DNA of 13,393 nucleotides from Candidatus Gastranaerophilales bacterium (lineage in GTDB: Bacteria; Cyanobacteriota; Vampirovibrionia; Gastranaerophilales; Gastranaerophilaceae). A program made the position numbers and the translations under genes. The stretch's first letter is position 1. Each line of letters starts with the position of its first letter. Below are positions 6,586-13,393 of the stretch, in pieces. The notes under the pieces were generated by a model that saw only the letters and a program-made list of their open reading frames with translations, searched no databases and had not been told where the DNA came from. The stretch is taken from contig UNSJ01000048.1 of the NCBI GenBank assembly GCA_900548405.1, positions 1 through 13,393 on the forward strand. The letters run 5' to 3'.

Positions 6586-6789
6586 ATGATAACTTGTAAG
6601 TTAGATGATTTAATATGGCAACATAAAACAAGTGCTAAAAAGATTGCACTTGAAACAGGCATTAGCAGAAATACTTTATCCAGATGGAGAAATAATAAGA
6701 CAGGTGGTTATGATGCTAACTATCTTGACCTGTTGTGCAAATATTTTAATTGCAAAATTTCTGATTTACTTGAGTTTACTCCAGATTAA
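6586..6789 (+). CDS. Cro/C1-type helix-turn-helix regulator, 67 aa
   Basis: Single-domain DNA-binding protein. Residues about 16-36 (TSAKKIALETGISRNTLSRW) form a classical Xre/Cro helix-turn-helix, and the remainder (YLDLLCKYFNCKISDLLEF) matches the C-terminal helices of the small HTH_26/YozG-like class in which the domain is the whole protein. Likely role: repressor of the divergent 60-aa gene and of itself, binding the inverted repeat at 6505-6530 (inference). The gene lacks a ribosome binding site and its -10 box is so close that the mRNA is probably leaderless, a layout also seen for lambda cI. The 3' end overlaps the end of the convergent acsC-like gene by 14 bases. Confidence 0.85.
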   Translation: MITCKLDDLIWQHKTSAKKIALETGISRNTLSRWRNNKTGGYDANYLDLLCKYFNCKISDLLEFTPD

Positions 6790-7897
6790 TATCTAAATTT
6801 TTTACAAAGTCGCTGATAGCGAACGCTTCAATTGTTCCAACAACAATTTCAAAATCTTTTATTTCTTCTTCCAGCTCTTCTTTCATATGCGCAAGAAGTC
6901 CGGGGATTATGATTTTTCTGTTCTTAACCCTGCTTGCAAAATCAAGTTTTTTCAATGTTTTTGCAACCATTTGTGCGGTGAATTTTTCAGCAGACCACGC
7001 TGTGAGAACGCTCATCCCGTCAGCAGGTGTTACAATCAGATATGACGGAACAGGCAAACTTTCAAGTTCGTTTGCAACAGCATAAAATGTCAGAGCAAAA
7101 TTTGTTGTCATAAATATCAATGAATTTTCATCGGGATTATTGAACTCATAAATCTTAGATTCGACTTGAAGCGGTTTTTGCGGGTCAGTGAATATATTTT
7201 GTCGCAAGGTCATTAAAGTCGTCATCACAGCTTCGTCAAAGTCCTCAAATACAAACATGTTTGCATACTTACAAATGTAAAAACTCGCTTTTGCGCAGAG
7301 CAAATTTAAATCTTGTGTATGTTTAAAATAAACATAAACAGGATTTGAAAAATTTTCATCCTTTTCTAAAACAGCTTTTGTTCTTATTGCGATTAATTCT
7401 TCTGATGTTTTTGAAAATTCTTCATCAACAATTTCTTTCAGCGGAAGTTTTTTCAATTCATCATAGGTTATGCAATTAGGAAGTTTTCCGTTTTGGGTGA
7501 CGATTAAATCAACTTTTAAAAATTCATTTACGCGTTTAATTTCAAAGTTTTTTACCCTGTTGTATTTTTCTTTCCAATCCGGTTTTGCCATATCAATCAC
7601 AACAGCGATTGCGGTTTTGTTTATAAAGGTTTTTTCATGGCGGTAGAGAACATTTTCTCCGCCGATTTTTACGCCTTTTATCTCAACTGTTTTTTGCGGT
7701 TGTTTTGAACTCTGTATAAAAATTTCTTTTAAATCATCAGGCAAGTATGAGCATTTGTCTATGCCAATCTGATGTTTGGCAAGCTTTAGGGCATAAGCCA
7801 TACATGTCGGGCATCCGCACTCTTTGCAGTTTGTGTGCTCTGCTTTTTTTGCTGCGGGAAGATATTTGAAAATTTGTAATCCTGAAAGCTCTGTCAT
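6776..7897 (-). CDS. Corrinoid iron-sulfur protein large subunit (AcsC/CdhE-like), short form
   Basis: Homologue of the cobalamin-carrying subunit that moves a methyl group in the Wood-Ljungdahl pathway. The N-terminus has the family's 4Fe-4S motif: Cys24, Cys27, Cys32, Cys49 (CX2CX4CX16C). The stretch ENVLYRHEKTF (81-91) fits the start of the TIM-barrel region. Residues about 260-373 (MTTNFALTFYAVANELES, then GMSVLTAWSAEKF and IIIPGLLAHMKEELEEEI) match the C-terminal corrinoid-binding domain. At 373 aa it is shorter than the usual roughly 440-450 aa, with the loss apparently within the barrel (about 150-250). Start: ATG in an ATGA overlap with the preceding gene, AGGAGG 6 bases upstream. Neither CO dehydrogenase, acetyl-CoA synthase nor methyltransferase genes are in the window. 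A methyl carrier for another acceptor, e.g. methionine synthesis, is possible inference. Confidence 0.83.
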   Translation of the reverse strand: MTELSGLQIFKYLPAAKKAEHTNCKECGCPTCMAYALKLAKHQIGIDKCSYLPDDLKEIFIQSSKQPQKTVEIKGVKIGGENVLYRHEKTFINKTAIAVVIDMAKPDWKEKYNRVKNFEIKRVNEFLKVDLIVTQNGKLPNCITYDELKKLPLKEIVDEEFSKTSEELIAIRTKAVLEKDENFSNPVYVYFKHTQDLNLLCAKASFYICKYANMFVFEDFDEAVMTTLMTLRQNIFTDPQKPLQVESKIYEFNNPDENSLIFMTTNFALTFYAVANELESLPVPSYLIVTPADGMSVLTAWSAEKFTAQMVAKTLKKLDFASRVKNRKIIIPGLLAHMKEELEEEIKDFEIVVGTIEAFAISDFVKNLDINLE

Positions 7898-8565
7898 GCA
7901 AGCCTCCTCATCGCAGAAACCGCATCAGGTTTTGTTAAGACAATGTAATCCGCACCGGCTGCTTTTACAGCAGAAGCAGATGCTATCTCCAAAAACATAG
8001 CAAGGCTTTCATCTTTAGCTTCTTTTGTTTTTGCAGTTTCTTCGGCTGCAAAAGAGATTAGCGGCATATCAAGATACTTGTCGCCTGATTTTCCCTCAAG
8101 CTTAATTTTTTCCATAATACTGTAACCGTATTCAAGCCCGTAGCCAAGTCCGCCGATATCAGTGTCTATAATTATTTTATCTAACGGAAGTCCTAAATCA
8201 GAGGTTAAAATATTCATTTCTTTTGCAAGGTTAATATCAATCGGCGTGCGGATTACAAGTCTATGTCCGCCTTGTATGACAAGCGGCACAATATCTTTGT
8301 AAGTGTTTTCATCAGCATACGCGATGATACATTCTCTGTCTAAAAGCTTTATCAATTCAGGCCAAAGCTCTCTATCAACACTATCATTTCCTGTTCCTGA
8401 TATCATAAGAGGTTTTTTAATTAGCGGAAGATACTTTTTTAATGCGGTTTTTCCGCCTAAAATATCTTCCGTAAATTTTAAACCCATTATGTCGCAGTCT
8501 TTTTCCAGCTTGTTTTCTGCCTCAAAAATCGGCAGTTCCAAAATGTATTTAACTTTGTCTTTCAC
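7894..8565 (-). CDS. Corrinoid iron-sulfur protein small subunit (AcsD/CdhD-like), truncated form
   Basis: Partner of the large CFeSP subunit; in classical systems the two form a heterodimer of TIM barrels around the cobalamin. Family features include [20 protein letters not shown] (about 51-70), [18 protein letters not shown] (101-118), and [20 protein letters not shown] (129-148) followed by [22 protein letters not shown]. These match the CO dehydrogenase/acetyl-CoA synthase delta TIM-barrel domain. The protein is 223 aa, clearly shorter than the usual roughly 300 or more, missing N-terminal sequence. The start is GTG at 8565, inside the end of ftsH (17-base overlap); no ATG with a ribosome site offers a better choice, and only weak purine-rich sequence precedes the GTG. 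The stop overlaps the acsC-like start (ATGA). Tight coupling suggests equimolar expression of the pair. Confidence 0.8.
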   Translation of the reverse strand: MKDKVKYILELPIFEAENKLEKDCDIMGLKFTEDILGGKTALKKYLPLIKKPLMISGTGNDSVDRELWPELIKLLDRECIIAYADENTYKDIVPLVIQGGHRLVIRTPIDINLAKEMNILTSDLGLPLDKIIIDTDIGGLGYGLEYGYSIMEKIKLEGKSGDKYLDMPLISFAAEETAKTKEAKDESLAMFLEIASASAVKAAGADYIVLTKPDAVSAMRRLA

Positions 8566-10456
8566 CTTGTACTCTGTTCATTATTTCTTCAAATTCAGCT
8601 GCATCAAGAGTTTCTTTGTCTAAGAGTTCTCTTGAGATTGCTTCAAGCATATCTCTGTTATCATTTAAGATTTTCTTAGCTTCTTCGTATTTATCGTCAA
8701 CAATACGTTTCATTTCTTCATCGATTTCAAATGCAACCTGTTCGGAATAATCTCTCTGGTGCCCGAAATCTCTGCCCATAAATACGTTTTCCTGATTTTT
8801 GCCGTAAGCCATATTTCCAAGTCTTTCAGACATGCCCCAAGCTGTAACCATTTTTCTTGCTATGTTGGTTACGTTTACAAGGTCTTGAGAAGCGCCTGTG
8901 CTTACTCTGTCTTTGCCGTAAATTATTTCTTCAGCTGCACGTCCGCCAAGAGAAACTGTGATTTGTGCAAGCAATTTTGCTTTGTTTGTGTGAACTTTTT
9001 CGTCTTTTGGTTTTGTCCAAGTAACACCCAAAGCCCATCCTCTCGGGATTATTGAAACTTTATGAAGCTCGTCTGCATCTTTCATAAGCCTTGCAATTAA
9101 AGCGTGACCTACTTCGTGATAAGATGTTAATTCCTTATCTTCATCAGTCATAACTTTACTTTTCTTTTCGATACCTGCAATTACTCTGTCAATAGAGTTA
9201 TCAATATCGCCCATTGAAATTTTATCTTTGTTATATCTTGCTGCCAAAAGAGCCGCTTCGTTTAAAAGGTTCTGCAAATCTGCGCCTGTAAAGCCTGGTG
9301 TACGTTTTGCAAGTGTTTTTAAATCAACTTCTGAATCAAGCTGTTTGTTCTTGGCGTGAACTTTTAAAATTTGTTCTCTGCCGCGAACATCAGGAGCGTT
9401 GATATAAATCTGTCTGTCAAATCTTCCCGGTCTTAATAACGCGTTATCCAGGATGTCAGGTCTGTTAGTTGCAGCGATTACGATAATGTTTGTGTTCTCA
9501 TCAAAACCGTCCATTTCAACAAGCAGCTGGTTAAGAGTTTGTTCACGTTCATCGTGTCCGCCTCCCATACCTGCGCCGCGCTGACGACCAACAGCATCTA
9601 TTTCATCTATAAATATAATACAAGGTTGATGTTTTTTAGCCTGTTCAAACAAATCTCTTACACGGCTTGCACCTACACCAACGAACATTTCAACGAAGTC
9701 AGAACCGCTGATTGAGAAGAAAGGAACGCCTGCTTCACCTGCAACAGCTTTTGCCATTAAGGTTTTACCTGTTCCCGGAGGTCCTACAAGAAGAACGCCT
9801 TTTGGAATTTTTGCACCGAGTTTAATATATTTGTCGCCGTTTTTCAAAAAGTCAACAATTTCTTCCAATTCTTTCTTTTCTTCATCAATACCTGCGACAT
9901 CTTTAAAGGTTGTTTTAACTTTGCTGTCCAAAAGCATTTTAGCTTTGCTTTTGCCGAATGACATTGCCTGAGAACCACCTGCCTGTATGCTTTTTGCCAT
10001 TACTGCAAGAACAATAATGAACAATATAGGCAAAAGAAGGTAACTTAAAATAGTACCTAAAGCTTTCGAGGAATCTGTTGCGCGTGTTACCTGAACATCC
10101 GCATCTGATGCATCCAATTTTTTCATTAAATCAGGATCATATGCAGGAGTTAAAACTTTGTATTTTATAACAGGAGCTTGTTTTTCAGCCAAACCAAACG
10201 GATTTTCTGCTGTGGGAGCAAGAGTTTTTGCCGGTTTAGCCTTTTTTGCTTCCGGCTGAACTTTTGGAACTGCGATGATAAAATCTTCTGCTTTTTCTAT
10301 TTTCTTGAATTCATTTTTGCTTAATTTTTCCAAGAAATTAGAATAAGAAATTTCTTCGATTTGTGTTGCAGGTCCGGACATAATCACGGAAGATGCGAAA
10401 AGCAATACCACGATTGCTAAAACGATATACATTCCTGCAGATTGACTTGTTTTCAT
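8549..10456 (-). CDS. ftsH: FtsH, membrane-bound ATP-dependent zinc metalloprotease
   Basis: Inner-membrane hexameric AAA+ protease that extracts and degrades damaged membrane proteins and unstable regulators. The 635 aa are complete: TM1 about 8-27, periplasmic domain about 28-132, TM2 about 133-155, then AAA+ with Walker A GPPGTGKT (225-232), pore loop FVGVG (258-262), Walker B IIFIDEID (280-287) and second region of homology with RPGRFDR (342-348). The protease domain carries the zinc motif HEVGH (447-451), with Asp525 a likely third ligand. The periplasmic part holds an Ala/Lys/Pro-rich insert (about 68-100), which may be lineage-specific. AGAGGA about 8 bases before the ATG supports the start. 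The 3' end overlaps the acsD-like gene, so the CFeSP pair is probably transcribed from the ftsH promoter. Confidence 0.97.
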   Translation of the reverse strand: MKTSQSAGMYIVLAIVVLLFASSVIMSGPATQIEEISYSNFLEKLSKNEFKKIEKAEDFIIAVPKVQPEAKKAKPAKTLAPTAENPFGLAEKQAPVIKYKVLTPAYDPDLMKKLDASDADVQVTRATDSSKALGTILSYLLLPILFIIVLAVMAKSIQAGGSQAMSFGKSKAKMLLDSKVKTTFKDVAGIDEEKKELEEIVDFLKNGDKYIKLGAKIPKGVLLVGPPGTGKTLMAKAVAGEAGVPFFSISGSDFVEMFVGVGASRVRDLFEQAKKHQPCIIFIDEIDAVGRQRGAGMGGGHDEREQTLNQLLVEMDGFDENTNIIVIAATNRPDILDNALLRPGRFDRQIYINAPDVRGREQILKVHAKNKQLDSEVDLKTLAKRTPGFTGADLQNLLNEAALLAARYNKDKISMGDIDNSIDRVIAGIEKKSKVMTDEDKELTSYHEVGHALIARLMKDADELHKVSIIPRGWALGVTWTKPKDEKVHTNKAKLLAQITVSLGGRAAEEIIYGKDRVSTGASQDLVNVTNIARKMVTAWGMSERLGNMAYGKNQENVFMGRDFGHQRDYSEQVAFEIDEEMKRIVDDKYEEAKKILNDNRDMLEAISRELLDKETLDAAEFEEIMNRVQGERQS

Positions 10457-10491
10457 CAGATAGTCCTCTCACTTTCTATAAACGTATGTTT

Positions 10492-10520
10492 ATTATATCT
10501 TAAAAATTGAAAAAATACTA
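10492..10520 (-). promoter_or_regulatory. Candidate ftsH promoter
   Basis: Perfect TATAAT on the minus strand at 10497-10492 with a weak -35 (TAGTAT, 10520-10515) at 17-base spacing. The start would fall about 30 bases ahead of the ftsH ATG. Confidence 0.4.
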
Positions 10521-10530
10521 TACAAGATAG

Positions 10531-10543
10531 GCTACTTTGTAGC
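10531..10543. repeat. Short perfect hairpin in the ftsH/184-aa divergent intergenic region
   Basis: GCTAC-TTT-GTAGC, a 5-bp perfect stem with a 3-base loop, followed on the plus strand by AAATTTTTTT. Too short and not directly followed by the T-run, so a weak terminator or an operator-like dyad are both possible; no function assigned. Confidence 0.35.
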
Positions 10544-10587
10544 AAATTTTTTTATATTGGTATTTTGTATATGAAAAAGGAAATAAC

Positions 10588-11142
10588 ATGGCCATAGTAG
10601 ACAGACTAATAACAAGAATAGAAACAAGTAAACCCGGTTCAAGCATCAAAAGTGTGTTAAAGTCAGGTACAGAAGTCGAAGTTGTAAAAGGAAAAACTTT
10701 AAACACAGTTAAAGTCATAAGAAAAAGAAAAAACGGCTGTATTATCACAACGCTTTTAAAAAAAGTTAAAGATATGTATATGCTTAAAAAGGTTAAGGAA
10801 GAACACAGATTCGGTGTAATTAATATTGATTATAAATCTGACGGTTCCCGCGTTGTTCAAATCAGAACCTGCGACAAAACAGGAAGAAATTCGAGGGCAA
10901 ATACAGGTTTTTATAAAACTACGATGGAAGAAAATATATTTGCAAAAGGTGTCAAAATAAACTCTCCTGAAGAAGAATTAAAATTTCCGAGAAACGAACG
11001 CAGCGCAGATATTTTGTTTTTAATCCACCTGAAACAAATGAGAAAAAATGAAAGATATAAACTTCCGACTGAAAACTATACATTAAAACAAGACTTTATG
11101 TATGAAGAACACGATTTGAAGAATTGTAAACAATATAATTAA
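10588..11142 (+). CDS. Hypothetical basic protein, 184 aa
   Basis: Family not recognised. The protein is lysine/arginine-rich, lacks a signal peptide and membrane segments, and so is likely cytoplasmic. Residues about 20-60 (SIKSVLKSGTEVEVVKGKTLNTVKVIRKRKNGC...) and about 75-115 look like alternating beta strands with many positive charges, which would suit nucleic-acid binding, but no named fold can be claimed. Start supported by AAAGGA about 7 bases before the ATG. It is divergently placed from ftsH, with a 131-base gap between the starts, and is followed by another small plus-strand gene. The frame is long and uninterrupted with codon use like its neighbours. Confidence 0.7.
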   Translation: MAIVDRLITRIETSKPGSSIKSVLKSGTEVEVVKGKTLNTVKVIRKRKNGCIITTLLKKVKDMYMLKKVKEEHRFGVINIDYKSDGSRVVQIRTCDKTGRNSRANTGFYKTTMEENIFAKGVKINSPEEELKFPRNERSADILFLIHLKQMRKNERYKLPTENYTLKQDFMYEEHDLKNCKQYN

Positions 11143-11197
11143 TTTTGAAATCTCGATTTTTGCATTGTTTTTATATATGCAGAGAGAGAGATTTTAT

Positions 11198-11377
11198 ATG
11201 AAAATAGTAAACTTTGAAACAATTAAAGAAAAAGTTAACAAGCTTGATGCTATGGCACAAACTGATTTAACCAAGATTAACACAGTTTTTCCTCAAAATG
11301 ATAACGGTAAATCTGTTTCAGAAAGAATGAAAATTTTCTTTTCGGTAGCAGACGGTGATATGTCATTTAAGGTTTAG
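11198..11377 (+). CDS. Small hypothetical protein, 59 aa
   Basis: Family not recognised. An ATG at 11165 is in frame, but the start at 11198 is preferred: a purine-rich AGAGAGAG tract lies 7 bases upstream, and the product then begins with a natural-looking MKIVNFETIKEKVNKLDAM. The soluble, probably helical protein has no signal peptide. It follows the 184-aa gene by 55 bases and may share its transcript. An inverted repeat AAATCTC (11148-11154) / GAGATTT (11188-11194) could fold over the ribosome site. The stop overlaps the convergent exbD-like gene by 4 bases. Confidence 0.5.
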   Translation: MKIVNFETIKEKVNKLDAMAQTDLTKINTVFPQNDNGKSVSERMKIFFSVADGDMSFKV

Positions 11378-11766
11378 ATTTCATCGACAGAGATGCTTGT
11401 AATTCCTGAATTTCTGGCACTGTCCATGACTTTAACCATTGCACCGTGTGTAGAATCAGCATCAGTTTTTATTAAAAGTCCGTCAGGATAATCTTTAGCC
11501 TGTGATTTAATAGTAGATTCCAATTTGTCAGCAGAAATTTCGCTGCCGTCAAGATAGAATTTATCGCCTGCATCAACCATAACGGTCATAATTTTAGGTT
11601 CTTTATCCTGCTTTTGTTCCTGCGCAACATTTTCCGGTACGGTAAGATTTAGCCCCTGCTGGTCAAGCATAGGCGCAATTACCATCATAATGATTAGCAG
11701 TACCAAAAAGATATCTGTTAACGGTGTTATATTTATTTCATTAAATGTATCTCTGTTGCGTCCCAT
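11374..11766 (-). CDS. exbD: ExbD/TolR-family proton-channel protein (copy 1)
   Basis: Works with ExbB as the proton-driven motor that energises TonB at the inner membrane. The 130-aa protein has the family layout: short cytoplasmic N-terminus, one transmembrane helix (about 16-33) with the proton-accepting Asp18 in NITPLTDIFLVLLIIMMV, and a periplasmic domain (about 45-130) ending with the usual 'IKTDADSTHGAMVKVMDSARNSGI' pattern. AGAGGG lies upstream of ATG. It is the last gene of the tonB-exbB-exbD-exbD set, 68 bases after the other exbD. The exbD versus tolR distinction is based on the TonB-like neighbour and is not absolute. Confidence 0.9.
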   Translation of the reverse strand: MGRNRDTFNEINITPLTDIFLVLLIIMMVIAPMLDQQGLNLTVPENVAQEQKQDKEPKIMTVMVDAGDKFYLDGSEISADKLESTIKSQAKDYPDGLLIKTDADSTHGAMVKVMDSARNSGITSISVDEI

Positions 11767-11834
11767 TTTTTTACCCTCTTTGTAGATTTTGGCGTTGCTT
11801 TCTAAATTTTGGATAGTCGCTTTTGCTCCCGTTT

Positions 11835-12278
11835 TTATCCTTTTTTCTTAAGTTTTTCTTGCTCTTTTTTGCTTAAAGGTTCACCTGCTACAATAAGTTT
11901 TTTATACTCGGCATCTTGTGCCGCATTCATAATTTCCATTATTTTGGCACTTTTAACTTTTTCGTCAGCTTTAACAACAAGTTCAGGTTTTTCAAGCTGC
12001 GCCTTTAAAGTAACCAGTTCCTCAGACAAATTTGCTTCAGTTACAGGTGAACCGTTAAGGTACATAGTACCGTCTTTGGTTACGGAAACGGTAGCGTTTC
12101 GTTGTTCTATTGCAACACCGCTGTTAATTTCGGGAACCGTAATAGAACTGTCATTTGATTGGAAAGTCGGAGCGACTACCATCATGATGATTAACAGTAC
12201 CAAAAAGATATCCGTTAACGGTGTTATATTTATTTCTGTAAAAAGAGCTTCTTTGCCCTTGTTGGTTTTCATTGCCAT
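11835..12278 (-). CDS. exbD: ExbD/TolR-family proton-channel protein (copy 2)
   Basis: Second ExbD paralogue, 147 aa. The transmembrane helix (about 21-38) with Asp23 is preceded by the same residues as in copy 1: 20 residues from EINITPLT through LLIIMMV are identical, while the periplasmic domains differ widely. The C-terminus is a Lys/Glu-rich tail (SKKEQEKLKKKG). The ATG at 12278 is chosen over an in-frame ATG two codons on because AAGGAT lies about 8 bases before it. It sits 29 bases after exbB in the same direction. ExbB pentamers house an ExbD dimer, so the two copies might form a heterodimer, as with paralogous ExbD pairs in other bacteria; that is inference. Confidence 0.9.
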   Translation of the reverse strand: MAMKTNKGKEALFTEINITPLTDIFLVLLIIMMVVAPTFQSNDSSITVPEINSGVAIEQRNATVSVTKDGTMYLNGSPVTEANLSEELVTLKAQLEKPELVVKADEKVKSAKIMEIMNAAQDAEYKKLIVAGEPLSKKEQEKLKKKG

Positions 12279-12307
12279 TTTTAGATAATCCTTAGTATCT
12301 TAGTGCC

Positions 12308-12955
12308 TTAAAGTGATATGTTAGCATTACTTGGAGTTGTTGATTCATCTGTTGAATCTACAAAACTCAAGAACAATAATTTGATTAATTGGAAATCGTC
12401 TTCATAACGTTTTACGATTGATTGGAATGAGTTGTAGAAAATTACCGCTACAATCGCAACACCAAGACCGAATGCTGTTGCAATCAATGCTGATGCAATA
12501 CCTGATGCTACTGCTGCTGATTGGTTTCCTTGAGATGCCAAATCCTGGAATGTGAAAAGAATTCTTACAACTGTACCAAACAAACCTAAGAATGGAGCAA
12601 CACCGCCAATTGTACCTAAAATAGTTAAGTGGCTTTCCAATTTTCTTGTTGCTAATGATGCTGCAATATCAAATGAACGTGAGAATCCGTTTTTTTGTTC
12701 AGAGAAAATTCTGACAGCTTCTTCTGTTACTTCACCGATAACGCCGCCGCATTGTACAGCTAAATTTTGTGCACCGTCAAGATTATTTTTTACAAGTTCC
12801 TTTTGAAGTCTTGGAATGAATAAAACAACATCTCTTTTATTCTTTTTGTAAAAAGAAAATCTGTTGATTACTACGGCTACTACCAGTATTGAACATACTA
12901 AGATTGGTAGTAATACAGGCCAGTCCATTGCGATTGATTGTGCTAATAAGTTCAT
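12308..12955 (-). CDS. exbB: ExbB/TolQ-family proton-channel protein
   Basis: Inner-membrane scaffold of the TonB motor, 215 aa. Three transmembrane helices are seen at about 13-31, 110-133 and 152-175. The family blocks are present: LTILGTIGGVAPFLGLFGTV (110-129) in TM2 and SGIASALIATAFGLGVAIVA (151-170) in TM3, including the conserved Thr/Ala positions lining the proton path. The cytoplasmic loop between TM1 and TM2 (about 35-108) has normal length. AGAGGA precedes the ATG at a proper distance. It is positioned between tonB and the two exbD genes in one transcription unit, consistent with stoichiometric expression of the complex. Confidence 0.95.
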   Translation of the reverse strand: MNLLAQSIAMDWPVLLPILVCSILVVAVVINRFSFYKKNKRDVVLFIPRLQKELVKNNLDGAQNLAVQCGGVIGEVTEEAVRIFSEQKNGFSRSFDIAASLATRKLESHLTILGTIGGVAPFLGLFGTVVRILFTFQDLASQGNQSAAVASGIASALIATAFGLGVAIVAVIFYNSFQSIVKRYEDDFQLIKLLFLSFVDSTDESTTPSNANISL

Positions 12956-13009
12956 AATTTTATCCTCTTTTTCTTCTGTTGTTTTTTTTGTTTGGAGTTT
13001 TATTTGCTC

Positions 13010-13393
13010 CTAGTTATATCCCGATGCTCCAAATACGTTGTAGTCAAACGTAAATTGAATATCTATACTTTGTCCTTTAAATTCCGCAGGAAGCGGTCTG
13101 AAAGGTGCTGTTGCCTGTACGGCATTTATTGCTGCTTTGTCAGCCCCGGGCAAACCTGATGATTTAAATACGCTGCATGAAAGTAATCTTCCGTCTTTTG
13201 CGATTTTGAAAAGTAAAACAACACGTTTACTTTCGTTTCCTTTAGGAGGATCCCAATTCATCTTGATGCGTCTTTGCAATTCTCTCATGTAAGGTCCGAA
13301 ATCAGGTTCTCTTACTGCATCTATCCCAGGTCTTCCGTTAGGATTGCCCGGACCGGGATTGCCGTAGCCGCCTGTTCCGCCTCCGCCGCCTTT
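13010..13393 (-). CDS. TonB-family energy transducer, C-terminal part (5' end outside window)
   Basis: The open frame continues without a stop from 13010 to the window edge, so only the last 127 residues are visible; the membrane anchor is missing. The visible N-terminal part is a glycine/proline-rich linker (GGGGGTGGYGNPGPGNPNG), followed by a TonB/TolA C-terminal domain: PDFGPYMRELQRRIKMNW, then VVLLFKIAKDGRLLSCSVFK-type strands, SGLPGADKAAINAVQ and the PFRPLPAEFKG block, as in TonB_C proteins. It spans the periplasm and passes proton-motive-force energy from ExbB/ExbD to outer-membrane receptors. A glycine-rich rather than Pro/Lys-rich linker is less common. An internal ATG at 13288 is not the real start. 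exbB follows 54 bases downstream. A TolA-like role cannot be excluded. Confidence 0.85.
   Translation of the reverse strand, partial: KGGGGGTGGYGNPGPGNPNGRPGIDAVREPDFGPYMRELQRRIKMNWDPPKGNESKRVVLLFKIAKDGRLLSCSVFKSSGLPGADKAAINAVQATAPFRPLPAEFKGQSIDIQFTFDYNVFGASGYN

Noticed and set aside
8303..8623. Plus-strand 106-aa frame opposite the acsD-like gene and ftsH end
   Set aside because: Shadow of two genes with strong family matches on the minus strand.
11809..12288. Plus-strand 159-aa frame opposite exbD copy 2
   Set aside because: Mirror of the conserved exbD coding sequence; Ser/Phe-rich low-complexity translation typical of a shadow frame.
12960..13015. Possible hairpin GGAG...CTCC between tonB and exbB
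   Set aside because: Only a 4-bp stem with a 9-base loop and no T-run in the direction of transcription; not a credible terminator.
1..13393. CRISPR arrays, tRNA/rRNA genes, insertion sequences
   Set aside because: No spaced direct repeats, cloverleaf-like sequences, transposase frames or terminal inverted repeats were seen; the periodic repeats in 1-1761 are protein-coding head repeats.

Overview
The window is AT-rich DNA from a diderm (Gram-negative-type) bacterium: an ExbB/ExbD/TonB set implies an outer membrane, and flagellar-type export genes are present. Orphan corrinoid iron-sulfur protein (CFeSP) genes point to an anaerobe. The overall style (AT-rich, small lineage-specific genes, a short protein starting with an 'INFNG'-like N-terminus, a YadA-head/S74 surface protein) is reminiscent of non-photosynthetic Cyanobacteria (Gastranaerophilales/Melainabacteria). 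That assignment is an impression, not a proof.

Layout. (1) 1-1761 (+): a YadA-like head-repeat protein ending in an S74 intramolecular chaperone domain, closed by a strong terminator; its true 5' end may lie outside the window. (2) 1952-5870 (+): a type III export operon in the order FliM/FliN-like switch protein, fliO, fliP, fliQ, a small secreted protein, fliR. FliO argues for a flagellar origin, but three parts are unusual: a single two-SpoA switch protein with an acidic tail, a FliQ nearly twice the normal length, and a periplasmic protein resembling the N-terminal domain of pilus secretins, inserted between fliQ and fliR. (3) 5867-6789: small lineage-specific genes. A 60-aa and a 131-aa gene lie on the minus strand, and a 67-aa Cro/C1-type regulator lies on the plus strand. 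A compact divergent promoter region with a perfect inverted repeat separates the 60-aa gene from the regulator. (4) 6776-10456 (-): ftsH followed by short homologues of the small and large CFeSP subunits (AcsD, AcsC), joined by overlapping reading frames. (5) 10588-11377 (+): two small genes of unknown function. (6) 11374-13393 (-): tonB (cut by the window end), exbB and two exbD paralogues, an energy-transduction operon for outer-membrane transport.

Gene packing is tight. Three convergent gene pairs overlap at their 3' ends (4, 14 and 4 bp), leaving no room for ordinary terminators there. The parts most worth following up are the modified FliOPQR operon, the reduced CFeSP pair coupled to ftsH, and the small regulator/60-aa gene switch.
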